Shown here piece after piece: positions 44,018 through 52,472 of a stretch of 64,000 nt of DNA (positions are counted from its first letter, which is position 1; each line of letters starts with the position of its first letter). Where the stretch lies: assembly GCF_000375545.1 (NCBI RefSeq), contig NZ_AQXF01000004.1, positions 250,477 to 314,476 on the forward strand. The letters are read 5' to 3'. The notes under the pieces were generated by a model. That model had not been told where the DNA came from and made no database searches. It worked only from the letters and a program-made list of their open reading frames with translations. The translations under genes were made by a program, and so were the position numbers. The DNA is from Kordiimonas gwangyangensis DSM 19435 = JCM 12864. Lineage in GTDB: Bacteria > Pseudomonadota > Alphaproteobacteria > Sphingomonadales > Kordiimonadaceae.

Positions 44018-44413
44018 ATGGTATTTGGGGTTTTGATGAGCAGCATTTCACGGCAATGTCGGCTTGCCATGGGCGCAGCTCTATCACTGGCGTTCGTAGC
44101 GACTGCCACACCGGTATTCGCAGACGATATTCAGGATTGGCAACGCGAGATCGTCAAGCAGATTATCAAGACGCATATTTATCCGCGTTCGGCAATCGCG
44201 CGTGAAATTGAGGGTAGTGCCAAGGTGCAGGTCTCGATTGACCGCAGTGGCAAGATCCTCTCGTTCGAGATTACGGAACCGAGCGGTGAAGACCAGCTCG
44301 ACAAGGTAATCCCGAAGATGATGGAAAAGCTCGATCCGCTGCCGGCGCCGCCAGCCAGCCTGCCGGACGGTAACCTGACATTCGTTATCCCCATTGCGTG
44401 GCGTCTGCAATAA
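44018..44413 (+). CDS. Stand-alone TonB C-terminal domain protein (exported)
   Basis: A 131-aa protein with an N-terminal signal segment (LAMGAALSLAFVATATPVFAD) followed directly by a TonB_C-like fold: YPRSAIAREIEGSAKVQVSIDR, SGKILSFEITEPSGEDQLDK and the C-terminal strand LTFVIPIAWRL. There is no Pro-rich linker or clear membrane anchor to join ExbB/ExbD, so it may not transduce energy. The start at 44018 is fixed by GGAGGAAG ending 5 bp upstream. No TonB receptor gene is near. Confidence 0.75.
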   Translation: MVFGVLMSSISRQCRLAMGAALSLAFVATATPVFADDIQDWQREIVKQIIKTHIYPRSAIAREIEGSAKVQVSIDRSGKILSFEITEPSGEDQLDKVIPKMMEKLDPLPAPPASLPDGNLTFVIPIAWRLQ

Positions 44414-44441
44414 GGGGCTAACCCGGTTCGAGAATGCGTTT

Positions 44442-44465
44442 AAGGCCCCGCGAGGGGCCTTTTTC
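44442..44465 (+). terminator. Terminator after the TonB-C gene
   Basis: AAGGCCCC-GCGA-GGGGCCTT followed by TTT. Confidence 0.88.
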
Positions 44466-44509
44466 ATGCCTGTCATAGGCTCCGCGCTCGACAGTGGCGG
44501 CCATCCCAT

Positions 44510-44538
44510 AAAAGAAAAGGGCCTCCGGAGAGGCCCTT
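44510..44538 (-). terminator. Leftward terminator of the chemoreceptor gene
   Basis: AAGGGCCTC-CGGA-GAGGCCCTT with an A-rich flank on its left (U-tract on the minus strand), 44 bp beyond the stop. Confidence 0.85.
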
Positions 44539-44581
44539 GAAATTCGTTGTTGGTGCCGGGCAGCTGGCCCGGCGCCCGATG

Positions 44582-46888
44582 TTAGTCTTCTTCGCGGATG
44601 GTGCGCAGGAAGGCTTCTACCTGACCACGCAGCTCGTCCGACTGCTGGGTCAGGAGCTGGGCTGCGGACAGTACTTCCGTCGCGGCGGAGCCGGTAGAGG
44701 TCGCGCCTTCGTTCACCGCGTGGATGTTCGACGTCACTTCTTCCGTACCGGTCGACACTTCGGCCACGTTGCGCGCAATTTCCTGCGTGCTGGCGTCCTG
44801 CTGCTCAACCGCTGATGCGATGGAGACGGACGTGGACTCGATGGCACCGATGATGCCCTTGATCTCGTCCATCGCGCGTACGGCGAGGTTAGTGGCCTGC
44901 TGCATGCCTTCCACCTGCTCACTGATTTCCTGCGTGGCTTTTGCGGTCTGGTTTGCGAGCGACTTCACTTCGGAAGCCACGACAGCGAAGCCTTTACCGG
45001 CGTCACCCGCACGTGCCGCCTCGATGGTGGCGTTGAGCGCGAGAAGGTTGGTCTGCTCGGCAATATCGTTGATGAGCTTGACCACGTCGCCGATCTTTTG
45101 CGCCGCGTCCACGAGCTCGGCAACGTCCTTGCCCGCGTTCTCGGTACGGTTCACTGCGTCACGGGCAGATGCGGAGGACTGGTTGGTCTGGCCGGTGATC
45201 TCACGAACCGAGGCCGAAAGCTCTTCTGCAGCCGATGCCACCATCTGGGCGTTCGAGCTGGCCTGCTGAGCGGCGTTCGCCACAACTTCCGACTTCTTGG
45301 ACGTGTCGTCAGCGGTTTCAGCCATGCCGCGCGCCGCGCGCTCCATCTCGGACGCCGAGTTGGATACACCCTGCACCACAGCCATAACCGAAGCTTCGAA
45401 CTTGTCAGCGAGGTCAAGCATGGCGGCGCGACGTTCCTCGCGGGCCTTCTCTTCGCGTTCCTGTTCGCGCTGGCGCTGCTTTTCCTCGCGCTCGCGCTGC
45501 TGGCGCTCTTCCTCTTCCTCGCGAATGCGCTGCTCTTCTTCCTGCTCGCGCTGCTTGGCTTCAAGTTCCTGACGTTCGATCGCATTCTCTTTAAAGATTT
45601 GCACCGAACGCGCCATGTCGGACACTTCGTCGCCACCTTCGGTGTAGGGGACCTCCACATCGAGGTTGCCGTTCGAAAGTACCATCATGGTGTCGGACAG
45701 GGCGTTCACTGGGCGAACCACCTTGAACATCACAACCCATACAGCCACACCGCCGATGCCCAGTACAAACACCATCAGGAAGATGGCGAAGGATACGTTG
45801 GCCGTGGCCGATGAAACCGCAGATTGGTTCAGTGCCCGCGAGAGCTCCTGCGCGTAGTTGTTCATGTTCATCACCGGCTTCGCAGCCGTTTCAGCGAGGC
45901 GTACCCACTCAATCGGCGTAATGCCGTAGTCAACCACGGTTTTGCCTTCGTCATTCGGCTCAGCCTCGTCCGAAAGGTCATAAAGGTCGAAACGCGTCAG
46001 CTCAAAGTCGTTGAAGAAGACTTTCTGGATCTGCTCAATCTGGGCGTCACGCGATGCTGGTGTGGTGTCTTCCTGTGCGAAGGAGACCGAGCGCGCGATG
46101 CCGGTAACCTGTGCCCATGCTGCCTGGCCGTAACCGCCGTAGCGCGAGCCCTGGTCACGTTTGATCGAGGAAATCGGCTCACCGGAGGCAACGTTCTCAC
46201 CAAGGGACGCGCTCTCGCGGGTGGCATATTCCAGCATCAGCCAAAGCTGGTGCTTGAGACGGATAACCTGCGAAATGCGGTCGTCGCCAAAATCGTAGTT
46301 TTCTTCAAGCGCTGTACGAATATTGGCTGCGGCCTCAACAAGGTCTGTCATGACGTTGGTGGCGCTGCGGCCATTCAGTTCGCGCGAGCCTTCCATCTTG
46401 CCGAGGTCAGCGTCGATGGTATCAAGCTGGGATTCGTATTTGCTGTAAAGATCGCTGAACTTCTGCTTGGTTTCTTCAAAGCGCGCATTCACAGCTTCGT
46501 AGATAGATTCGTTTACGTTCTTGCCGTCAAATGGCTCGGTCTCCTGCAAGGTGGCCAGCTTGCTGATGATATTATCATGTGCAGCGGAAATGACGCGGCG
46601 ATTGTTCTTGATGATTTTCTCAAAATCATCAGACGCCGGCGATGGTGAGCCATAAGATGAATAGGTCGCACCGCGTTCGTCACTCAGCGCCAGCTTCATC
46701 TGGACAATGTCGTCAATCAACGCGTTTACCGTCATTGAGCGTTCAGCGCGGGCGCTGTTCTCAAGCGCCTGGTCCATACGGAGCCACGTGAGCGTGATGA
46801 CAATCACCATAAGTGCTGCGGTAACGATGAGCAGCATGTTGCGGATGGAGAAGAATTTGTTCTGCAAAATATTACTAAGCGCGGCCAT
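44582..46888 (-). CDS. Methyl-accepting chemotaxis protein with periplasmic helical sensor and long charged linker
   Basis: A 768-aa transducer: TM1 (about residues 15-35), a large periplasmic helical domain with an [11 protein letters not shown] element resembling NIT-type sensors, TM2 (about 363-385) and HAMP ([20 protein letters not shown]). About 50 residues of nearly uninterrupted Glu/Arg/Gln helix follow (about 435-490), then the signalling domain with hairpin [35 protein letters not shown] (in pieces). No CheR/CheB-binding pentapeptide ends the protein. The charged helix is much longer than usual. Ligand unknown; a solitary receptor with no che genes around. Confidence 0.9.
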   Translation of the reverse strand: MAALSNILQNKFFSIRNMLLIVTAALMVIVITLTWLRMDQALENSARAERSMTVNALIDDIVQMKLALSDERGATYSSYGSPSPASDDFEKIIKNNRRVISAAHDNIISKLATLQETEPFDGKNVNESIYEAVNARFEETKQKFSDLYSKYESQLDTIDADLGKMEGSRELNGRSATNVMTDLVEAAANIRTALEENYDFGDDRISQVIRLKHQLWLMLEYATRESASLGENVASGEPISSIKRDQGSRYGGYGQAAWAQVTGIARSVSFAQEDTTPASRDAQIEQIQKVFFNDFELTRFDLYDLSDEAEPNDEGKTVVDYGITPIEWVRLAETAAKPVMNMNNYAQELSRALNQSAVSSATANVSFAIFLMVFVLGIGGVAVWVVMFKVVRPVNALSDTMMVLSNGNLDVEVPYTEGGDEVSDMARSVQIFKENAIERQELEAKQREQEEEQRIREEEEERQQREREEKQRQREQEREEKAREERRAAMLDLADKFEASVMAVVQGVSNSASEMERAARGMAETADDTSKKSEVVANAAQQASSNAQMVASAAEELSASVREITGQTNQSSASARDAVNRTENAGKDVAELVDAAQKIGDVVKLINDIAEQTNLLALNATIEAARAGDAGKGFAVVASEVKSLANQTAKATQEISEQVEGMQQATNLAVRAMDEIKGIIGAIESTSVSIASAVEQQDASTQEIARNVAEVSTGTEEVTSNIHAVNEGATSTGSAATEVLSAAQLLTQQSDELRGQVEAFLRTIREED

Positions 46889-47128
46889 TGTTGGTGAGCC
46901 CCTCGTGTTTCAGCGCATTCAGCTTTAAGAATTCCAGCTAACTCGTTCAATAGATTGCATAGCACGGTTAACGAAACTTAAAGATGCATCATATTGGGTG
47001 ACATTTGTGGATGCCACTTCCCCCTGCACGCGATAGTAACGCCAGAATTCTTGTTATCAACATTATCCTTCTATATTTATCGCCGGAAAGTGCGGGGTAG
47101 TGGCTCTTGCAGAATGGATTATACCCTT

Positions 47129-48319
47129 ATGGTTGAAGCAGCAGCAGAAATGCAGGATGTGGTTGTGATTGGGGGCGGCGCGGCGGGCCTTATGTGCGCG
47201 GCAACGGCCGCTGCACGAGGGCGCAAGACCCTGCTGCTCGAACACAACAAGAAGCCGGGCGCCAAGATTCTCATCTCAGGCGGAGGGCGCTGCAATTTTA
47301 CCAATCAGGACGCGGTTGCCGCGGCCTATTTGAGTGAGAATCGGCACTTCGCCAAATCCGCACTCAGCCGCTACACACCATGGGACTTTATGGACCTGCT
47401 CGCGCGTCACGGCGTGACATGGCACGAGAAGACCCTCGGCCAGCTTTTCTGTGACCAGGGCGCGGGCCGCATCCTCAAGGTGCTGCTGGATGAATGCGCT
47501 GAAGCGGGTGCTGTGGTGCGCACCGGCGTGGCGGCTAGGTCTGTGCGTTTTGAGGACGGGCGCTACAAGCTTACCACCAGCGAAGGGGTGATCAGTGCCT
47601 CTAAGTTGGTGGTCGCCAGCGGCGGTCTCTCCATCCCCAAAATGGGCGCAACCGGCTTTGCCTATGATGTGGCGCGCCAGTTTGGCCTGAAGGTCGTGAC
47701 GCCTGAACCCGCGCTTGTGCCCTTTACCTTCAAGGACCATGACCTTGCGTTCATGAAGCCGCTGGCCGGTGTCGCGGCTGACAGTATGGTGTCTTGTGGC
47801 AAGACCAGTTTCCGCGAAGCGCTGCTGTTCACACACCGCGGCCTCTCTGGCCCCGCGATCCTGCAAATCTCCAGCTACTGGCACGCAGGCGAGGCGGTGA
47901 CCATCAACCTGTTGCCGGATGAAGCGGACGTGCTTGGCTGGCTCAAAGACGTCCGGGACAGCCGACCAAAGGCTGCGCTCAAAACCATCCTCGCTGAAAA
48001 GCTCGCGACCCGGCTTGCGGACGCAATTGCCGAGAGCTGGCCGGGTATCATGGCGTCATTCTCCAACAAGACACTTGAAGTGATCGCGGCCCGTCTTGGT
48101 GCCTGGGAGGTTGTGCCCGCTGGCACCGAAGGTTTCGCAAAAGCCGAAGTGACGCGCGGCGGTGTGGATACAGACTGCCTCAGCTCCAAAACCATGGAAG
48201 CGAAAGCGCAACCCGGCCTCTATTTCATCGGTGAAAGTGTGGATGTCACCGGCTGGCTGGGTGGCTATAACTTCCAGTGGGCATGGGCCAGCGGCTGGGC
48301 CGCCGGCCAGTATGTATGA
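47129..48319 (+). CDS. BaiN/HI0933-family NAD(P)/FAD-dependent oxidoreductase
   Basis: Flavoprotein whose members reduce conjugated double bonds or are uncharacterised. VVVIGGGAAGLMCAATAAARGRKTLLLE is the FAD Rossmann motif; KPGAKILISGGGRCNFTN is the family hallmark. The C-terminal FAD contact is in GLYFIGESVDVTGWLGGYNFQWAWASGWAAG (in short pieces). Starts at 47114, 47129 and 47150 are all possible; none has a clear ribosome-binding site, and 47150 gives the most typical length (389 aa). It is divergent from the chemoreceptor gene. Confidence 0.87.
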   Translation: MVEAAAEMQDVVVIGGGAAGLMCAATAAARGRKTLLLEHNKKPGAKILISGGGRCNFTNQDAVAAAYLSENRHFAKSALSRYTPWDFMDLLARHGVTWHEKTLGQLFCDQGAGRILKVLLDECAEAGAVVRTGVAARSVRFEDGRYKLTTSEGVISASKLVVASGGLSIPKMGATGFAYDVARQFGLKVVTPEPALVPFTFKDHDLAFMKPLAGVAADSMVSCGKTSFREALLFTHRGLSGPAILQISSYWHAGEAVTINLLPDEADVLGWLKDVRDSRPKAALKTILAEKLATRLADAIAESWPGIMASFSNKTLEVIAARLGAWEVVPAGTEGFAKAEVTRGGVDTDCLSSKTMEAKAQPGLYFIGESVDVTGWLGGYNFQWAWASGWAAGQYV

Positions 48320-48358
48320 GTATGAGATCATATGGTGGCTTCCGCATATGGATTCCGG

Positions 48359-50974
48359 TCAACCACGGGCGCGCCTGAATTTTGTATTTAGTTCCTTTGC
48401 GGCTTGGCCAAATATGAGAGGGCCCAGGCTTGCGGCGGCGACCACGGCCCAGCCCTTGGCATCAAGCTGTTGAAGCTGCAATACATCTCGTATCAGGGAC
48501 CATGACAGCGCTATTGCGATTAACCCGAGACACAGGCCGATAGCGGCCCAGACAAGTTTGTTGCGGATAATCTGATTGTCCAGAAGGAGCGCCTTCCTGC
48601 TTCGCATATTGAATACATGCCAGAGTTGCCCGAGCGCAAGGGAGAGAAACGCGACGGTATTCGCATAGGCTACGCCCGTATTCTCCTGCCCGAGTGCCCA
48701 GACGAACGCAGCGATGACGCAGGCCGCCATAAGTCCCGCATAGGCAACAATGGCCTGCCAATGGCGAGCGCCTATCAAGCCTTCGGATTTGGGACGTGGT
48801 GGTCGCTGCAATATTTCAGCGTCGCCTGAGCTGAACCCGAGCGCGAGCGCGGGGAAAACATCCGTCACCAGATTGAGGAAAAGGATTTGTAGCGGAAGCA
48901 GTGGCAACGGCATGCCGAGCAGTATGGCAGCGGCAACAACCAGTATTTCGCTCAGGTTGCAGGACAGCAGGTAGATGACAAACTTGCGGATATTGGCAAA
49001 GATTATCCGGCCTTGCTGAATGGCCACGACAATTGAAGAAAAAGAGTCATCCTTGAGGATCATATCCGCGGCCTGCTTGGCCACCTCTGTGCCGCGTTCT
49101 CCCATCGCGATGCCGACGTCCGCTTTTTTGAGGGCCGGAGCATCGTTGACACCGTCGCCGGTCATGGCAACCACGGCGCCGTTTCGCTGATGAAAGTCGA
49201 TCAGGGTCAGTTTCTCACCCGGGCTCATGCGGGCAAACACCTGGGTGTTGAAAATGGCGGTTGGTTGCGCATTTCCATCGGCAGCTATTTGCCGTACGTG
49301 TTCTCCCGTGAGAACCGGCATCGTGTCTGGTGCGCTAATGCCCACGGCCTGTGCGATGCTTTGCCCTGTTTCCATGCTGTCACCGGTTGCCATAACAACC
49401 CGGATGCCTGCGGCTTGCGCAGCTCGCACGGCCTGGGCGGCATCCGCACGGGGAGGGTCTTCAAGTCCCACAAGGCCAAGGAACTCGAGGTTTTCAAACG
49501 GTGCCTCACTGTTGGCGGGAACGAGCTTGTCCGCAAGTGCCAGCACCCGGAGGCCGCGTCGTGCCATGTTGCCCATCTGGTCAAGCCAGTGTTGTTTGAT
49601 CTCCGGCTTGATGGGCGCGCCGTTATAGCAGGTTACACTGGCCAGCACGGCTTCAGGTGCCCCCTTGATGGCATACAGATACTGGCCGGCACCATCACGA
49701 TGCACCGTTGCCATCATGCGTATGGCGGGGTCGAATGCGTGCTCGGCTATGCGGGGGTAGGCCAACTCCATTTCGCGCGGGACCATGTCCGCGGTCCGCG
49801 CGGCCTCCACCAGGGCTTTCTCCATCGGGTCGCGCAGCATGTCTGCGTTATCGCCACTGTAGCACAAGGCACAGACCCGGAGTGCTCTTACTCCATAAGC
49901 TTCCGGCTTTTCGAGATTGTTTTCATCTGGCCTGTCCGGAGTTGCAAGGGTCGTGACGGTCATTTTATTTTCCGTCAGTGTCCCGGTCTTGTCAGTGATG
50001 ATAACGGTCACGGACCCCAGAGTTTCCACGGCCGATAGACGTTCTATCAGGGCATTCCGCGCAGCGAGCTTCGACATGCCGCGTGCCAGCGCGAGCGTTG
50101 CAACAATAGGAAGGCCCTCAGGGATGGCGGCCACGGCAAGGGCAATGCTGGTTTTGACCATCAGCATGATGTCTCGGCCAGCAAGGACGCCCGAGATGGT
50201 CAGTATCAAAATCAGTGCAAGAACCGCCAGCAGCAGATGTTCCGACAGTTTCTGCAGACGCCGCTCAAGCGGTGAAGTGGCGCCCTCCGCGGTATCGGTC
50301 ACTTCAGCAATCTGGCCGAGTTCGGTTTTTATGCCTGTGGCAATGACCAGCCCCACACAAGAGCCCCTAGTGACGAAAGTACCCTTCCAGGCAGTTGCGG
50401 TCTTGAGGTCTTGCGGCGCGCCGGTGTTGGAAATTGCTTCCTTGTCCACCGGGACAGATTCCCCGGTAAGCATGGACTCATCACATTGCATATGATTGCA
50501 GTCGACCAGCCTGAGGTCGGCTGTAACGACGTCTCCCGCCTCCAGCAGCACAATATCGCCCGGCACGAGTTCTTCATCGGCGATTGTGAGGATGTGGCCG
50601 CCGCGCCGCACCCGGGTCGCCGCCCGGCCCATCTGCCTGAGCGCGTCCATTGCACGCGTGGCCCGGCTTTCGGCAATAAATCCGACCGCCGCGTTGAAGA
50701 GGACAACCACAAGAATAGCAACCGCCTCGGAGATATCGCCAAAAGATGCAGCCAGTCCGGCTGCACCAAGAAGAATGAGCGTCAGTAGGCTTTTAAACTG
50801 GGAGGCGAGAATTCCCCACCACGCGGTTGCTGTCGGTGGTTTGAGGCTATTGGGTCCATATAGCTGGCGCCGCCGGATGACCTCACTATCGCTCAGGCCG
50901 ACAGCAGGGTCGGTATCGCTGCTCTGGTTCTGGTGGACCGACTTCTGTGTGGGAATATCAGGTTGGTTGGGCAT
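48359..50974 (-). CDS. P-type cation-transporting ATPase (P2A-like)
   Basis: An 871-aa pump. The actuator has MLTGESVPVDK; TM4 has AAIPEGLPIVATLA, typical of calcium/manganese-type P2A pumps; the phosphorylation motif is DKTGTLTENKM. The nucleotide domain shows KGAPEAVLA, and the hinge is MTGDGVNDAPALKKADVGIAM. There is no N-terminal metal-binding domain. The ion is not decided by sequence. It is the last gene of the leftward arm cbpA-cbpM-ATPase, 76 bp after cbpM, opposite the phosphoketolase arm. Confidence 0.9.
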   Translation of the reverse strand: MPNQPDIPTQKSVHQNQSSDTDPAVGLSDSEVIRRRQLYGPNSLKPPTATAWWGILASQFKSLLTLILLGAAGLAASFGDISEAVAILVVVLFNAAVGFIAESRATRAMDALRQMGRAATRVRRGGHILTIADEELVPGDIVLLEAGDVVTADLRLVDCNHMQCDESMLTGESVPVDKEAISNTGAPQDLKTATAWKGTFVTRGSCVGLVIATGIKTELGQIAEVTDTAEGATSPLERRLQKLSEHLLLAVLALILILTISGVLAGRDIMLMVKTSIALAVAAIPEGLPIVATLALARGMSKLAARNALIERLSAVETLGSVTVIITDKTGTLTENKMTVTTLATPDRPDENNLEKPEAYGVRALRVCALCYSGDNADMLRDPMEKALVEAARTADMVPREMELAYPRIAEHAFDPAIRMMATVHRDGAGQYLYAIKGAPEAVLASVTCYNGAPIKPEIKQHWLDQMGNMARRGLRVLALADKLVPANSEAPFENLEFLGLVGLEDPPRADAAQAVRAAQAAGIRVVMATGDSMETGQSIAQAVGISAPDTMPVLTGEHVRQIAADGNAQPTAIFNTQVFARMSPGEKLTLIDFHQRNGAVVAMTGDGVNDAPALKKADVGIAMGERGTEVAKQAADMILKDDSFSSIVVAIQQGRIIFANIRKFVIYLLSCNLSEILVVAAAILLGMPLPLLPLQILFLNLVTDVFPALALGFSSGDAEILQRPPRPKSEGLIGARHWQAIVAYAGLMAACVIAAFVWALGQENTGVAYANTVAFLSLALGQLWHVFNMRSRKALLLDNQIIRNKLVWAAIGLCLGLIAIALSWSLIRDVLQLQQLDAKGWAVVAAASLGPLIFGQAAKELNTKFRRARG

Positions 50975-51050
50975 GTGTTTTCCGCGCTATCTGCTGTCCC
51001 GCCAGAATGGCCTTGACCATTGGCGTCAATAAAAAGGTCGCTTGAGCTGA

Positions 51051-51398
51051 TTATCCTTGCGTATTGGCACCTGTCGCATCCCGGATCGCATCGACAATGG
51101 CCTTGCGCACACCGTGGTCCTGCTGCTCGATGGCTTGGCCGATACTTTTCAGCTGATGGCGCAGGCCGTGAATCTGATCCACAAGAGAGAGGACCACGGG
51201 CACGGCCGCGTCATTGATGGCCATGTCCATGCGGAGGTGTTCAATGAATTGCAGACGCGCAACGTCAATTTCAGAAAACCGCTGTTCCGCCGATGTGGTG
51301 GCCGGTGCCACCCATCCCTGTCGGATATACAGGTTCAGACGACGGACCGTGAGGCTCTCAATCCGGTGGATCACCTCCGTCTGGGTCATGATTTTCAT
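51051..51398 (-). CDS. cbpM: Chaperone modulator CbpM (MerR-like)
   Basis: A 115-aa modulator that binds the J-domain protein CbpA and inhibits its activity. The N-terminus IMTQTEVIHRIESLTVRRLNLYIRQGWVAP is a MerR-like winged helix (in pieces), followed by FSEIDVARLQFIEHLR and a helical C-terminus. It overlaps the cbpA stop by 4 bp (ATGA), the normal cbpA-cbpM coupling. Confidence 0.87.
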   Translation of the reverse strand: MKIMTQTEVIHRIESLTVRRLNLYIRQGWVAPATTSAEQRFSEIDVARLQFIEHLRMDMAINDAAVPVVLSLVDQIHGLRHQLKSIGQAIEQQDHGVRKAIVDAIRDATGANTQG

Positions 51399-52309
51399 GC
51401 GCCTGTCTCCATATCCTGCCGCACGTCATAAGGGTGTTTGTCACGCCACCGGGTCATGAAATCTTTCAACTCGTCATCGACGGTATCCGGCAGCATGACC
51501 TTCAAGGTGATAAACTGATGTCCGCCTTTTATACCCTTGCCTTTGAGCCGAAGCGTACGTCCGGTACTGGAAGCTGCGGGCACTGGCACGGAGACATTGC
51601 CGTGGATTGTCGGGACAGTGACCTTGCCGCCAAGAACCGCCTCGTCGATGGTAATCGGGAGATCCAGATAAATATCCTGCCCTTGCCGCCTGAAAAGGGG
51701 ATGGGCGGCAATTTCAAGCGTTACATAAGCATCGCCCGGGTTCCCGCCGCTGTGGCCGGGCATGCCTTTACCCTTCAGGCGTAGCGTCTGCCCTTCCGAC
51801 ACACCAGCCGGGATCGTGATATCGAGTGTTATGCCGTCGGGCATCGACACACGGCGTTTCACGCCGAGGGCGGCGTCAATAAAGTCGATCGCGAGATGAT
51901 AGCGTACGTCTCTGCCCCGGTGGGTGCGGCCATCATGCCTGTGTCTTCCTTCGCTGGCTTGGCGAAACAGATCAGAGAAGAAGTCACTTTCGTCGCCAAA
52001 ATCCGAAAACCCGCGATTTGAATAATAGTGATGCTGTGCATCGCCGCCGGCATACTGGCGATAAAACGGATTTTGTGGGGCTTCCGCTCCCGAGGCGTCA
52101 AGCTCGCCACGGTCGAAACGGGCCCGTTTCTCCTTGTCGCCCAAAAGATTGTAGGCCGCCGACACCGCCTTGAAGCGTGCTTCTGCCTCCTTGTCTCCGG
52201 GATTGAGGTCCGGGTGAAGCGATTTGGCAAGCTTTCGGTAGGCAGCCTTTATGTCCTTGTCGGAGGCGTCCCTGCTGACGCCCAGCACACTATATGGATC
52301 GTCGCTCAT
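51395..52309 (-). CDS. cbpA: J-domain co-chaperone CbpA (DnaJ class II)
   Basis: DnaJ-like co-chaperone and nucleoid-associated protein in E. coli. J-domain (residues 1-70) with the HPD loop in LHPDLNPG; a Gly/Phe-poor linker; two C-terminal substrate-binding domains with IDFIDAALGVKRRVSMPDG and GKGIKGGHQFITLKV; no zinc-finger CxxCxGxG repeats. Length 304 aa matches CbpA. It is the first gene of the leftward arm, 88 bp from the centre of the FNR-type box at 52391-52404. Confidence 0.92.
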   Translation of the reverse strand: MSDDPYSVLGVSRDASDKDIKAAYRKLAKSLHPDLNPGDKEAEARFKAVSAAYNLLGDKEKRARFDRGELDASGAEAPQNPFYRQYAGGDAQHHYYSNRGFSDFGDESDFFSDLFRQASEGRHRHDGRTHRGRDVRYHLAIDFIDAALGVKRRVSMPDGITLDITIPAGVSEGQTLRLKGKGMPGHSGGNPGDAYVTLEIAAHPLFRRQGQDIYLDLPITIDEAVLGGKVTVPTIHGNVSVPVPAASSTGRTLRLKGKGIKGGHQFITLKVMLPDTVDDELKDFMTRWRDKHPYDVRQDMETGA

Positions 52310-52363
52310 TTTCCTCTCAAGGGGTATGGTTTGCCCGAATTGGCCGGTACCCTGATCAACTGT

Positions 52364-52429
52364 ATTTTAGCAGAAAAGCAGGGCAATGGCTTGACTTTGC
52401 TCAAGCGCGCCGCTGGCAGAAAGTATATG
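52364..52429. promoter_or_regulatory. Divergent promoter region with one central FNR/CRP-type box
   Basis: TTGACTTTGCTCAA (52391-52404) has the TTGA-N6-TCAA form of FNR/Anr/FixK sites. A rightward -10-like TATATG is at 52424-52429, and a leftward TAAAAT (plus-strand ATTTTA) is at 52364-52369. Their centres are 29 and 31 bp from the box centre, which is near class II geometry on both sides. One site could therefore activate both arms under low oxygen. Confidence 0.6.
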
Positions 52430-52472
52430 CTGTCCAGTGGATATGTGAGCGTCAGTTGGGCTGGGAGGCAAT

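Noticed and set aside
51013-51029. TTGAC-N7-GTCAA upstream of the P-type ATPase gene as a second FNR box
   Set aside because: The half-sites are 3 bp further apart than the TTGA-N6-TCAA spacing that FNR/CRP proteins need, so I do not count it.
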